A stretch of DNA of 64,000 nucleotides from Mesorhizobium metallidurans STM 2683 (GTDB lineage: Bacteria > Pseudomonadota > Alphaproteobacteria > Rhizobiales > Rhizobiaceae), in the NCBI RefSeq assembly GCF_000350085.1, contig NZ_CAUM01000150.1:1-64000 (forward strand), in the 5' to 3' direction. The translations under genes were made by a program, and so were the position numbers. The notes below the pieces were generated by a model. It was not told the DNA's origin. It searched no databases and saw nothing but the letters and a program-made list of their open reading frames with translations. Below, piece after piece: positions 1 to 8,365 of this stretch (its first letter is position 1; each line of letters opens with the position of its first letter).

Positions 1-33
1 TCGATCGATCATTCTTGGCTGTCAATTGGATTT

Positions 34-48
34 GGAATAATTTATTCC
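34..48. promoter_or_regulatory. Perfect palindrome, likely operator of the RpiR regulator
   Basis: The sequence GGAATAA-T-TTATTCC is a perfect 7+1+7 inverted repeat about 62 bases before the start of the RpiR-family gene. RpiR/MurR regulators commonly bind A/T-centred palindromes with GGAAT half-sites, so autoregulation is a reasonable inference. The region upstream of the window is unseen, so the site could also serve a divergent gene. Confidence 0.5.
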
Positions 49-109
49 TTGAAATCGCATCGCCGATAGCCGGCCATCCGCCGGCATCGTCAACGCCGCG
101 GGGGAATGC

Positions 110-970
110 ATGTCTGTCCTGAAGAAGATCGAGGCCAAGCTCGAAGCGATGGCGCCCGGCGATCGCGAGATCGGGCAATATATCGTCGGCAATCCCGACC
201 AGATGCTGCGCCTGTCGACGGCGGCACTCGCCGCCGAGATCGGCCGCAGCCAGTCGAGCGTCGTCAAATTCAGCCAGAAGCTCGGCTATGCCAGTTACCA
301 GGAACTCAAGCTCGCGGTCTCCGAGGCCAAGGCGCAGGAATGGCAGGTGCCGGCCGGCGTGATCCACGGCTCGATCGAGGTCGGCGACAGCTTCCAGGTC
401 ATCCTGAAGAAGCTGATCGGCAGCAAGCTTCTGTCGATGCAGCAGACCGTCGCCGCCAACAGCGAGCGGGTCATCTCCAGGGCGCTGGAAATGCTGGATG
501 GCGCGCGCCGCATCCATCTGGTCGGCGTCGGCGCCTCCTCGCTGGTGGCGCGCGATTTCTCCTACAAGCTGATGAAGCTCGGCCGCAATGTCCTGCACGA
601 CAGCGACAGCCATGTGCAGATGGCCAATGTCTCGACGCTCGGACCCGGCGACGTGCTGTTCGCGCTCTCCTATTCCGGCGCCAGCATCGAAACCCTGCGC
701 ATCGCCGAACTTGCCCGCAAGCGCGGCACCACGGTAATCGCCGTCACCGGCCTGCATGACAATCCGCTGAGCCGCGTCGCCGACATCCGCCTCTACACCA
801 TCGCCGACGAGGAGCGCGCGCGTTCTTCCTCGATCACCGCGCGCGACGCACAGCTCACGCTGACCGACCTGCTGTTCATCCTGCTGGTGCAGAGGCAGCC
901 GGACGCCAATGACTATGTCCACAACAGCGAGATGGCGGTGTCGGTGCTGAAGGCGGACCGGTCCTCATAA
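110..970 (+). CDS. MurR/RpiR-family transcriptional regulator (HTH + SIS domains)
   Basis: A 286-residue protein with the usual RpiR layout: an N-terminal helix-turn-helix of about 77 residues (RLSTAALAAEIGRSQSSVVK marks the recognition-helix part) and a SIS phosphosugar-binding domain from about residue 110 to 250, with the Ser/Gly-rich turn LSYSGASIETLR. SIS domains sense phosphorylated sugars. The start ATG follows a GGGGGAA purine run. The gene is convergent with the ftsZ-like gene and has no catabolic partner downstream, so its targets probably lie upstream of the window; a palindromic site sits at 34-48. The ligand cannot be named. Confidence 0.9.
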   Translation: MSVLKKIEAKLEAMAPGDREIGQYIVGNPDQMLRLSTAALAAEIGRSQSSVVKFSQKLGYASYQELKLAVSEAKAQEWQVPAGVIHGSIEVGDSFQVILKKLIGSKLLSMQQTVAANSERVISRALEMLDGARRIHLVGVGASSLVARDFSYKLMKLGRNVLHDSDSHVQMANVSTLGPGDVLFALSYSGASIETLRIAELARKRGTTVIAVTGLHDNPLSRVADIRLYTIADEERARSSSITARDAQLTLTDLLFILLVQRQPDANDYVHNSEMAVSVLKADRSS

Positions 971-1004
971 CGCTGTATGAAGGCTGGATTGCCAACTCAA
1001 ACGC

Positions 1005-2003
1005 TCAAGCGGTCATCCGCCCGAGCTGAAACACTTCCGTGCCCTGGCGCAACCCCGTCGCGACTACCGACACCCTGAATTTTCCCGCCAGCGCCTTGTC
1101 GAAAATGGCACCGACGATGATATCGGCGTCGGTGTCGACCTCTTCTCGTATACGGGTAGCCGCTTCATCGACCTCGAACAGCGTCATGTCGGTGCCACCC
1201 GATATCGAGACAAGGACACCCTTGGCCCCAGCCATGGAGGCCTCGTCCAGGAGCGGGTTGGCGATTGCCGCTTCGGCCGCTTTCCTGGCGCGGTCTTCGC
1301 CCGTGGCTTCGCCTGTGCCCATCATTGCGCGGCCCATGTCGCGCATCACGGATTTCACGTCGGCGAAGTCGAGATTGATCAGCCCTTCCTTGACGATGAG
1401 GTCGGTGATGCAGCCGACACCCGCATAGAGGACGCGGTCCGCCATGATGAAGGCGTCCGCGAACGTCGTCTTGGCATCGGCGACCCTGAAGAGATTCTGG
1501 TTCGGGATGACGATCACCGTATCGGCGCTCTCGCGCAGCCGTTCGATGCCTTCGTCGGCCGATTGCATCCGGCGTTTTCCTTCGAAGGTAAAGGGCTTGG
1601 TCACGACCGCCACCGTCAGAATGCCCGCTGCCCGCGCAGCCTGCGCGATGACAGGTGCGGCACCAGTACCGGTTCCGCCGCCCATGCCTGCCGTCACGAA
1701 ACACATATGCGTTCCCGCAAGATGGTCCATGATCTCGTCGATCGTTTCTTCGGCTGCCGCACGGCCGACCTCGGGCAGGGATCCGGCGCCCAGGCCTTCC
1801 GTCACATGGGCTCCCAGCTGGATCAGCCGGGATGCCTTCGACATGGTGAGCGCCTGGGCATCGGTGTTGGCGACGATGAACTCCGCGCCCTGCAGGCCTT
1901 CGGCGATCATGTTGTTGACGGCGTTGCCACCGCCGCCGCCGACCCCGATAACGGTTATCTGCGGTCTCATCTCGGAGATTTCCGGCCTCTTCTTGGCGTT
2001 CAC
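1005..2003 (-). CDS. ftsZ2: FtsZ paralogue lacking the C-terminal linker and tail (FtsZ2-like)
   Basis: A tubulin-like GTPase of 332 residues. The N-terminal glycine-rich nucleotide loop [13 protein letters not shown] is near residue 20 and the tubulin signature [11 protein letters not shown] near residue 110. The protein stops right after the globular C-terminal domain (VFQLGRMTA). It lacks the long linker and the conserved C-terminal peptide by which canonical FtsZ binds FtsA/ZipA. Sinorhizobium meliloti is known to have such a second, shortened FtsZ. The chosen start is a GTG at 2003 with a GGAGGG ribosome site 7 bases upstream; an in-frame ATG at 2084 would add 27 residues without such a site. 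The gene stands alone, away from any mur/fts cluster, so it is unlikely to be the main division protein. Confidence 0.9.
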   Translation of the reverse strand: MNAKKRPEISEMRPQITVIGVGGGGGNAVNNMIAEGLQGAEFIVANTDAQALTMSKASRLIQLGAHVTEGLGAGSLPEVGRAAAEETIDEIMDHLAGTHMCFVTAGMGGGTGTGAAPVIAQAARAAGILTVAVVTKPFTFEGKRRMQSADEGIERLRESADTVIVIPNQNLFRVADAKTTFADAFIMADRVLYAGVGCITDLIVKEGLINLDFADVKSVMRDMGRAMMGTGEATGEDRARKAAEAAIANPLLDEASMAGAKGVLVSISGGTDMTLFEVDEAATRIREEVDTDADIIVGAIFDKALAGKFRVSVVATGLRQGTEVFQLGRMTA

Positions 2004-2199
2004 TGCCCGTCCCTCCGTTGAAAATTCTGGGCGCTGCAAGCAATCAGGTGCTTTTGCGAAACCGTCTGGGATCCGATGCAGCAAGCTCGCGAATCAGGCC
2101 ATGCTCCCCACCATCAAGGAATCAGAGCGCGAACGCGCCTGCAAGTGCCGCTGTCGAGATTTGCCCTGCTTAGCGCTGCTCGGGCCAATGCGCGATCGG

Positions 2200-2982
2200 T
2201 CAGAAACGGTGGATGCGCAGCCCCAGGACCTTCTCCGACACGATCACCACCACCAGCGTCAGCGCGATCGACACGGTCGAGACGGCTGCCGCTTCCGGCG
2301 TGAAATTGGTACGCAGATAATCGAAGAGCTGGATCGGCAGCGTCGACGTCCCGATCCCCTTCAGCATGAAAGAGATGGTGAAGGTGTCGAAGGATATGAT
2401 GAAGGCAAACAGCGCGCCGCCGATGACGCCCGGCTTGATCAGCGGCAGCATGATGCGCCGGAACCTTGTCAGGCGGTCGGCGCCCAGCGAGCGCGCCGCC
2501 ATGTCCCAGGACGGATCGAAGCTTTCCAGCGAGGCCGAAACGTTGATGAAGACGAACGGCAGGGTGATCAACACATGGCCGGCGACCATGCCGATCATGG
2601 TCGTGGTGCCGATGCCGATCGCATAGACGAAGAACAGCAGCGCGATCGCCGTCAGCACTTCCGGCAGCAGCAGCGGCGCCAGCATGGCGATGCGCACCGC
2701 TTCCTTCCAGCGGCCGGCATGCTGGACATAATAGAGCGCGGCCATGGTGCCGATGGTTCCGGAAATGACGGTCGCCACCGCCGCCACCCAGAGCGAGGTG
2801 CGGATCGCGCGCATGAACACGTCATTGTGGAAGAAGGTCACATACCAGCGCAGCGACAGGCCCTGCGGCGGGAATGTCAGGAAATTGCCGGCGTTGAAGG
2901 AAGCGCCGACAACCACCAGGATGGGCGCCAGCAGGAATGCATAGACCAGCAGGCAGTAGAGCGTGAGCACCGGTCGCTTCAT
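2200..2982 (-). CDS. ABC transporter permease, PotC type
   Basis: A 260-residue inner-membrane permease of the spermidine/putrescine (PotC/YdcV) class with about six hydrophobic segments. The ATPase-docking EAA loop is visible as DMAARSLGADRLTRFRRIML near residue 170. It is the last gene of the ABC operon. Its ATG overlaps the stop of the upstream permease in an ATGA, so the two are translationally coupled. The same frame stays open upstream inside the neighbouring gene, but only the start at 2982 gives the family's normal N-terminus (an Arg/Pro stretch and then the first membrane span). The substrate is not evident. Confidence 0.9.
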   Translation of the reverse strand: MKRPVLTLYCLLVYAFLLAPILVVVGASFNAGNFLTFPPQGLSLRWYVTFFHNDVFMRAIRTSLWVAAVATVISGTIGTMAALYYVQHAGRWKEAVRIAMLAPLLLPEVLTAIALLFFVYAIGIGTTTMIGMVAGHVLITLPFVFINVSASLESFDPSWDMAARSLGADRLTRFRRIMLPLIKPGVIGGALFAFIISFDTFTISFMLKGIGTSTLPIQLFDYLRTNFTPEAAAVSTVSIALTLVVVIVSEKVLGLRIHRF

Positions 2983-3845
2983 GGTCGCGCCACTTTCCAT
3001 TTCATGCGCGTCAGCCGCGCGAAAATGACGACGCAGAGCGCGCCGGTGGCCGACAGCATCAGCGCCAGCGCCGAGCCCCATGGCCACTGGAACGTGTCGA
3101 TCAGCGCATCGACGACGGTGACGGCCATGGTCTTGACCCTGAGTCCGCCGATCAGCGACGGGGTCACATAGGCGCTGAGCGACAAGACGAAGACGAGGAT
3201 GCAGCCGGCCTGGATACCCGGCGTGCATAGCGGCAGGACGATGCGGCGGAAAGCGGTGAAGCGCGACGCGCCGAGCGAGCGCGCCGCCGATTCCAGCGAC
3301 GGGTCGACGCCCTGGATCGCCGCCATGATCGGCAGGATCATGAAGGGCAGAAAGACGTGCACCAGCGCGATGACGATGCCGAGCGCATTGTACATCAGCG
3401 GCAGCGGTCGATCGATCAGGCCCATGCCGGTCAGCATGCGGTTGATGAGGCCGGCATTGCCCAGAAGGATCGTCCAGCCATAGGAGCGGATAACGATGCC
3501 GACCAGCAGCGGCGACAGCACCAGCCCGTAGGCCAGGGCGCGAAAACGCATGGCGCCGCGCGCCAGTTGCCAGGCGACGGGAAAGCCCACGACGAGGCAG
3601 ATGGCGGTGGTGACGAGGCCGATCCACAGCGTGTTGGCGACCTGGAGCAGATAGAAACTGTCGGCGAAGAACTTCGTGTAATTGCCGATCGTATAGCCCG
3701 GACCGTAAGGCGTGCCTTGCCCCGGCATGCGAAAGCTCATCACCACGATGTTGAGATAGGGCAGGACCAGGAATACGCCGAGCAGCACGGCCGCCGGCGC
3801 GATCAGGATCAGCGGTCCAAGGCCCTTGCGGCGCATCGGCGTCAT
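2979..3845 (-). CDS. ABC transporter permease, PotB type
   Basis: A 288-residue permease of the PotB/YdcU class. The N-terminal membrane span (GPLILIAPAAVLLGVFLVLP) is followed by the periplasmic loop typical of the family, further spans, and the EAA loop SAARSLGASRFTAFRRIVLP around residue 195. The ATG lies in an ATGA overlap with the stop of the ATPase gene, and the gene's own stop overlaps the next permease in the same way, so ATPase-permease-permease form one tightly coupled message. It pairs with the PotC-type permease to form the heterodimeric channel. Confidence 0.9.
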   Translation of the reverse strand: MTPMRRKGLGPLILIAPAAVLLGVFLVLPYLNIVVMSFRMPGQGTPYGPGYTIGNYTKFFADSFYLLQVANTLWIGLVTTAICLVVGFPVAWQLARGAMRFRALAYGLVLSPLLVGIVIRSYGWTILLGNAGLINRMLTGMGLIDRPLPLMYNALGIVIALVHVFLPFMILPIMAAIQGVDPSLESAARSLGASRFTAFRRIVLPLCTPGIQAGCILVFVLSLSAYVTPSLIGGLRVKTMAVTVVDALIDTFQWPWGSALALMLSATGALCVVIFARLTRMKWKVARP

Positions 3846-4903
3846 TTGGCTGCCCCGAGCAGCCAGAATCCATCCGCCGGCGCATGCACGCTGACACGGT
3901 CGCCTTCGGCAATCCTGATGTTTGGAAAGGTCTGGACGTGCAGCGTCTCGCCCGAATCCAGCGCGATGCGGTAGTCGATGATGCTGCCGGAATAGTAGCG
4001 CGCCGTGACCTTGCCCTGCGCACCGCCCTGGCCAGCGGGTTTGAGTTCGATCGCCTCCGGACGAAGCGACAACGTGACCGCGGCCCCCGGCGTGTGGTCC
4101 GTGCGGCTGTCGACGGTGACGTCGCCAAATACGCACGCGACACGGCTCTTGCCGGGTCCAGCCGCACCGGCGATCGTGCCCTTGATCAGGTTCACCTGGC
4201 CGACGAACTGCGCCACTTCGAGGTTTTCGGGGCGCTCATAGATGTCGGACGGCGGGCCGATCTGGGCGATGCGGCCGCCGAACATCACCACCACCCGGTC
4301 GGACATGGTCATCGCCTCGGCTTGGTCATGCGTGACATAGACCGTGGTGATGCCGACGCGCCGCTGCAAATCGCGGATGAAGACGCGCATTTCCTCGCGT
4401 AGCTTGGCGTCGAGATTGGCGAGCGGCTCGTCGAGCAGCAGGATCTTCGGCTCGATGACCAGCGCCCGCGCCAGCGCCACGCGCTGCTGCTGGCCGCCCG
4501 AAAGCTGGTTCGGATAGCGGTCGGAATAGCCGCCGAGCTGCACCATGTCGAGCACCTCAGCGATGCGGCTGCGCATTTCGGGCTTGGCGATCTTGCGCAT
4601 CTCCAGCCCGAAGGCGAGGTTCTGGTCCACCGTCATATGCGGAAACAGCGCGTAGTTCTGGAACACCATGCCGATGTCACGCTTTTCGGCCGGCACGTTG
4701 ACAACATCCTTGCCGTCAAAGCGGATCGCGCCTTCGCTCGCCTCCTCGAAGCCGGCGATCATCTTCAGCGTCGTCGTCTTGCCGCAGCCCGACGGGCCGA
4801 GCAGCGAAATGAACTCGCCATCGGCGATGCGGATCGAGATGCCATCGACCGCGCGTGCGCTGCCGAAGGTCTTGGTCAGCCGCTCGATGCTAACCTCGGT
4901 CAT
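3842..4903 (-). CDS. ABC transporter ATP-binding protein, PotA type
   Basis: A 353-residue cytoplasmic ATPase with Walker A GPSGCGKTTTLK near residue 36, Q-loop VFQNYALFPHMTV, signature LSGGQQQRVALARAL, Walker B KILLLDEPLANLDAKLR and the H-loop THDQAEAMT. The last 110 residues form a TOBE regulatory domain (sequence VTLSLRPEAIEL). It energises the two permeases encoded just downstream. About 105 bases separate it from the binding-protein gene upstream; no gene lies there. The family covers polyamines, putrescine, opines, thiamine and iron, so the substrate stays open. Confidence 0.92.
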   Translation of the reverse strand: MTEVSIERLTKTFGSARAVDGISIRIADGEFISLLGPSGCGKTTTLKMIAGFEEASEGAIRFDGKDVVNVPAEKRDIGMVFQNYALFPHMTVDQNLAFGLEMRKIAKPEMRSRIAEVLDMVQLGGYSDRYPNQLSGGQQQRVALARALVIEPKILLLDEPLANLDAKLREEMRVFIRDLQRRVGITTVYVTHDQAEAMTMSDRVVVMFGGRIAQIGPPSDIYERPENLEVAQFVGQVNLIKGTIAGAAGPGKSRVACVFGDVTVDSRTDHTPGAAVTLSLRPEAIELKPAGQGGAQGKVTARYYSGSIIDYRIALDSGETLHVQTFPNIRIAEGDRVSVHAPADGFWLLGAAK

Positions 4904-5008
4904 GAATGCTCCACTTCACAGGCGATCGACCGCCACCGCAGATGCGGCGCGGCTGGCGGGAGGCGCGCCCTGAAAGCGAGACGCGCCAATCCCGGTTCAA
5001 TATCAGCC

Positions 5009-6046
5009 TTAAAGGATCGTCTTGGCCCAGCGCTCGGCCAGCTCGGCCTGCTTCTCGTTGACGAAATCCCAGTCCCAGGTGAGGATCTTGGTCATTGCCT
5101 CGCCGGAGACCGGGACATCGGCCTTGAGGTCGTCGGGAATGATCACCTTCGAGTTCGTCGGCGACACGAAGAATTCCTTCGCCATCAGCATCTGGGTTTC
5201 CGGCGACAGCAGGAAGTCAGCATATTGATAGGCGAGCTCCTTTTCCGGTCCATTGGCCAGGATCGAGACCGTCTGGTCGAACATGAACATGCCTTCCTCG
5301 GGAACGACGCAATCGACCGGCAGGCCCTGCTTGCGCAGCCGCGCGATCTCGCCGAAATCGAACGGCGCGACGACGATTTCGCCCGACGACAGGGCCGTGG
5401 ACAGGTTGAAGTCGACCTGGATCACCTGGCCCAGCTTGGCGAGCGCGTCAAAGCCGGCATCGACATCGTACTGGTCCTTGCCGAAGATCTTCGAGGCCAG
5501 CAGCAGCTCCATCTTGCCGGCGCTGTTGGCGAAATTATAGAGGCCGATCTTGCCCTTGAATTCCTCGTTGTTCCAAAGGTCCTTCCAGGCCTTGGGCGGC
5601 GTCTTGACCAGATCGGTGCGGTAGCCGATGCCGATCGGCGAGATGGCGCCGGTGGCGCCAAAGCCGTCGGCGATCTTGGCCAAAGGATAGAGGTCGTTGT
5701 AATTCGGCAGCTTGGTCAGATCGAGCTTTTCGAAGAAGCCCTCCTTGCGCAGGCCGGAGGCGAAGACCTCATTGGTCATGATGATCGAATAGGGTGGCTT
5801 GTCGACGCCCGCGGCGCGCAGATTGGCGCCGAAGACGCGGCCATTGCCGACATCGAGCGTCACCTTGGCGCCGGAGGCCTTTTCGAAGGCTGGTGCGATG
5901 GTCGAGCGCCAGAACTGCTCCCAGACCCCGCCGAGCGTCGGCACGATCAGCGTCTTTTCCTGCGCGATGGCAGGCATTCCGATCAGTCCGGCCGCACTGA
6001 GCGCGCCCATTCCGGCAAGCGTCTGTCGTCTGGTGAGTTTCGTCAT
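5009..6046 (-). CDS. Periplasmic substrate-binding protein, PotD-like, Tat-type signal
   Basis: A 345-residue extracellular solute-binding protein. The N-terminus carries a twin-arginine signal (TRRQTLAGMGAL, cleavage expected after AIAQ near residue 29). The mature part is of the PotD/ExtSBP family (LIVPTLGGVWEQFWRSTIAP). It is the first gene of the transporter operon, as usual for the most abundant component. The ATG at 6046 is preferred over the GTG one codon earlier because the GGGGA ribosome site is 7 bases ahead of the ATG. The upstream oxygenase gene may be co-transcribed (66 bases apart), so the imported compound could be the oxygenase's substrate or a precursor. Confidence 0.9.
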   Translation of the reverse strand: MTKLTRRQTLAGMGALSAAGLIGMPAIAQEKTLIVPTLGGVWEQFWRSTIAPAFEKASGAKVTLDVGNGRVFGANLRAAGVDKPPYSIIMTNEVFASGLRKEGFFEKLDLTKLPNYNDLYPLAKIADGFGATGAISPIGIGYRTDLVKTPPKAWKDLWNNEEFKGKIGLYNFANSAGKMELLLASKIFGKDQYDVDAGFDALAKLGQVIQVDFNLSTALSSGEIVVAPFDFGEIARLRKQGLPVDCVVPEEGMFMFDQTVSILANGPEKELAYQYADFLLSPETQMLMAKEFFVSPTNSKVIIPDDLKADVPVSGEAMTKILTWDWDFVNEKQAELAERWAKTIL

Positions 6047-6112
6047 CACAATTCCCCTTGTTGATTTCTTTTAATCGATTCGTTCTTTGGGACGGCCGAA
6101 GCCCTCCATCGG

Positions 6113-7078
6113 TCAGCGGCCGAAAGCCTGTCGGGTCTTCATCTCGATATAGTCTCCATAGGTGATCGGCTCGTATTTGGCCTGCTTGCCATTCGCGCAG
6201 AACGGCTCCAGGCAGGAGATCAGCGTCTCCTTGGCAGGATTGACGAAGAACGGGATCGACTGGCGGCGCGAGCTGCCTTTCTTGTTGCGGGGCGGATTGG
6301 CGACGCGATGCGGCGTCGACACCCATTCGTCATTGCTCCAGCGCATGAAGGCGTCGGCGATGTTGACGACATAGGCGCCGTCGATCGATGGCGCATCGAG
6401 CCAGCGGCCGTCGCGCGTCTGCACCTGCAAGCCACCGGACGAGGCTTCCGAACGCAGGATGGTCATGAAGCCGTAGTCGCTGTGGACGCCGGCGCGAAGC
6501 TGGCCGGGCAGGGGATCCACGTCCTGCTCTGGATAGTTGATGACCCGCAGCGCCGACAGATGGTTCTCGAAGGCCGGCTCGAAATGGTCGGGTTCAAGCC
6601 CGATCGCCTGGCAGAAGATGCGGCGCAAATGCCTCGCCAGCGTTTCCATCTCAGAGAAATAATCACGAAAGGCGCTCTCGATGTTTTCGGGCTGGCCAGG
6701 CCATGTGTCGCCCTCGAGGCGCAGGCCGAAATTCAGGCTTTCCTTGTAGTCGCCGGGCGTCTTGATGCCCTTGGTGGCGGCCAGCGCCTCATCGGCGATC
6801 GGCGAGAAGGCCATTCCGCCGGTCAAGCCGGTTCCACGCCCATGGCCGCGCTTGTAGTCCTCGGGCAAATCGAAGAAGGCGCGCGCCAGATTGTAGAGCC
6901 GCATCGTCCTTTCCGGCGATACGCCATGGCCGGTGACCAGGAAGAAACCGGTATCCCGGCAGGCGGTCTCGATAGCCCTGACGACAGCGCCGGCGCCGGC
7001 CTCGCCGCGGATGAAAGGCCCGACATCGACGACGGGGATTCCCTGATCTGTTGCTTCGGCTTGAGGTGCGGGCTGCAT
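6113..7078 (-). CDS. Isopenicillin N synthase-like 2-oxoglutarate/Fe(II) oxygenase
   Basis: A 321-residue non-haem iron dioxygenase. The N-terminal DIOX_N segment (IPVVDVGPFIRG) is followed by the jelly-roll core with the iron triad H-x-D (GVHSDYG) and a distal His (STPHRV), plus the R-x-S motif RQSIPF that binds the 2-oxoglutarate carboxylate. All catalytic residues are present. The start at 7078 (MQPAPQ) is chosen because the family begins just before the IPVVD strand; the frame is open further upstream but would run into the psuK promoter. It is divergent from psuK and upstream of a PotD-type importer. Members hydroxylate or desaturate amino acids, nucleobases and opine-like compounds; the substrate is unknown here. 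Confidence 0.88.
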   Translation of the reverse strand: MQPAPQAEATDQGIPVVDVGPFIRGEAGAGAVVRAIETACRDTGFFLVTGHGVSPERTMRLYNLARAFFDLPEDYKRGHGRGTGLTGGMAFSPIADEALAATKGIKTPGDYKESLNFGLRLEGDTWPGQPENIESAFRDYFSEMETLARHLRRIFCQAIGLEPDHFEPAFENHLSALRVINYPEQDVDPLPGQLRAGVHSDYGFMTILRSEASSGGLQVQTRDGRWLDAPSIDGAYVVNIADAFMRWSNDEWVSTPHRVANPPRNKKGSSRRQSIPFFVNPAKETLISCLEPFCANGKQAKYEPITYGDYIEMKTRQAFGR

Positions 7079-7164
7079 GATCGCGATCACCTTCCTGTTG
7101 TTCCGCCTTCGGGACAGACGATGGAAACGCCGGTTGAACGAAACGTTATAGCTACAAACGAATG

Positions 7165-7193
7165 TTGACAAGATCATCTGTTGTTGTCCATAT
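7165..7193 (+). promoter_or_regulatory. Candidate sigma-70 promoter of psuK
   Basis: A consensus TTGACA (7165-7170) is followed after 17 bases by CCATAT (7188-7193). The ATG of psuK is 34 bases further on. The site lies in the 148-base gap shared with the divergent oxygenase gene. Confidence 0.5.
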
Positions 7194-7226
7194 CGAAAAT
7201 GTTCAGCCACGAATTGGACGGGGACG

Positions 7227-8336
7227 ATGGACGACCTTGGAGCACAGGAGCAGGCGGTTCTGGATCTCATCGCGGCGAACCCGTTCGCCGGCCAGCAGGA
7301 CATAGCCACCGCGCTCGGCATCGCCCGCTCCACCGTTGCGGCCCACATCATGCAGCTTGTCAACAAGGGCTACATTCTCGGCCGCGGCTATGTCTTGCCA
7401 GCCTCCAAGCGCATGATCTGCATCGGCGGCGCGGTTCTGGATCGCAAGTACCACGCCAAGAAGGATCTGATCTTCGAGACGTCGAACCCGGTCGACGGCT
7501 ATCGCAGCTTCGGCGGCGTCGCCCGCAACGTCGCCGAGAACCTTGTCCGCCTCGGCGTCGACGTCAGCTTCGTCTCGATTGTCGGCGATGACGAAACCGG
7601 CCGCTCGCTGGTGCGGCATCTGCGCGACCTAGGTGCCGATGTCAGCCAGGTCATCACCACAACGGAGCGGCCGACGGCCGAATATGCGGCCATCCTCGAT
7701 CTCAACAACGATCTCGTGCTCGGCATTGCCGATATGGAGATCTTCGATCTGTTCTCGCCATCCTATCTCGACCGCTTCTGGCCGCATCTCGCTTCGGCGA
7801 CCTGGGTGTTCATCGACTGCAACCTGCCGGCCGCGACGATCGAGGCGCTGATGTCGCGCAAGCAGGGCGCGCGCTTCAAGCTCGCCGTCGACACCGTATC
7901 GTCGCCGAAATCGGCGCGCCTGCCTAAGGACCTGACCGGCATCGACCTTCTGTTCACCAATCACGACGAGGCCAATTCGATGCTCGGCATCGCCGATGCC
8001 GACAAGCGGCTGAAGCCGAAGGAGGCGGCAGCGGCGCTGCGCGCGGCCGGTGCCGCCGAAGTGATCGTCACGATGGGCGCGCATGGATTTGCGGTGGCGA
8101 CCGAGAGCGGCGTGGCGACGATGCGCTCCGTGCCGGCCCGCGCCGTCGACATCACCGGCGCCGGCGATGCGATGATCGCCGGCACCATGTACAAGGTGCT
8201 TTCCGGGGATCCCGTGCCGCATGCCGCGCGCACCGGCGCGCTGCTCGCCACGCTGACCACCGAGAGCGAATCCAGCGTTCATCCCGATCTGTCGCCGCGC
8301 TTCCTCACCGCCGGCATGTACCGCATTCCCGCCTGA
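7227..8336 (+). CDS. psuK: Pseudouridine kinase, PfkB family with N-terminal winged helix
   Basis: A 369-residue protein. The first 55 residues form a winged helix-turn-helix (AIARSTVAAHIMQLVNKGYI in outline), as in YeiI/PsuK-type kinases. The rest is a ribokinase-fold PfkB kinase with FGGVARNVAENL near residue 95 and the anion-hole/catalytic-base signature DITGAGDAMIAG near residue 310. PsuK phosphorylates pseudouridine at the 5' position. The neighbour psuG, 29 bases downstream, cleaves the product to uracil and ribose 5-phosphate. That pairing is the strongest support for the assignment over other PfkB sugar kinases. Confidence 0.9.
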   Translation: MDDLGAQEQAVLDLIAANPFAGQQDIATALGIARSTVAAHIMQLVNKGYILGRGYVLPASKRMICIGGAVLDRKYHAKKDLIFETSNPVDGYRSFGGVARNVAENLVRLGVDVSFVSIVGDDETGRSLVRHLRDLGADVSQVITTTERPTAEYAAILDLNNDLVLGIADMEIFDLFSPSYLDRFWPHLASATWVFIDCNLPAATIEALMSRKQGARFKLAVDTVSSPKSARLPKDLTGIDLLFTNHDEANSMLGIADADKRLKPKEAAAALRAAGAAEVIVTMGAHGFAVATESGVATMRSVPARAVDITGAGDAMIAGTMYKVLSGDPVPHAARTGALLATLTTESESSVHPDLSPRFLTAGMYRIPA

Positions 8337-8365
8337 AGGCGAGACGACCCGAAAGCGAGACGACC

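Noticed and set aside
106-759. Open frame of 217 codons overlapping the RpiR gene
   Set aside because: Arg/Pro/Gly-rich translation with no family features; a shadow of the RpiR gene in another frame.
2200-4167. 655-codon frame joining the PotC permease with upstream sequence
   Set aside because: The upstream part is out-of-frame translation of the PotB permease and ATPase genes; the permease itself starts at 2982.
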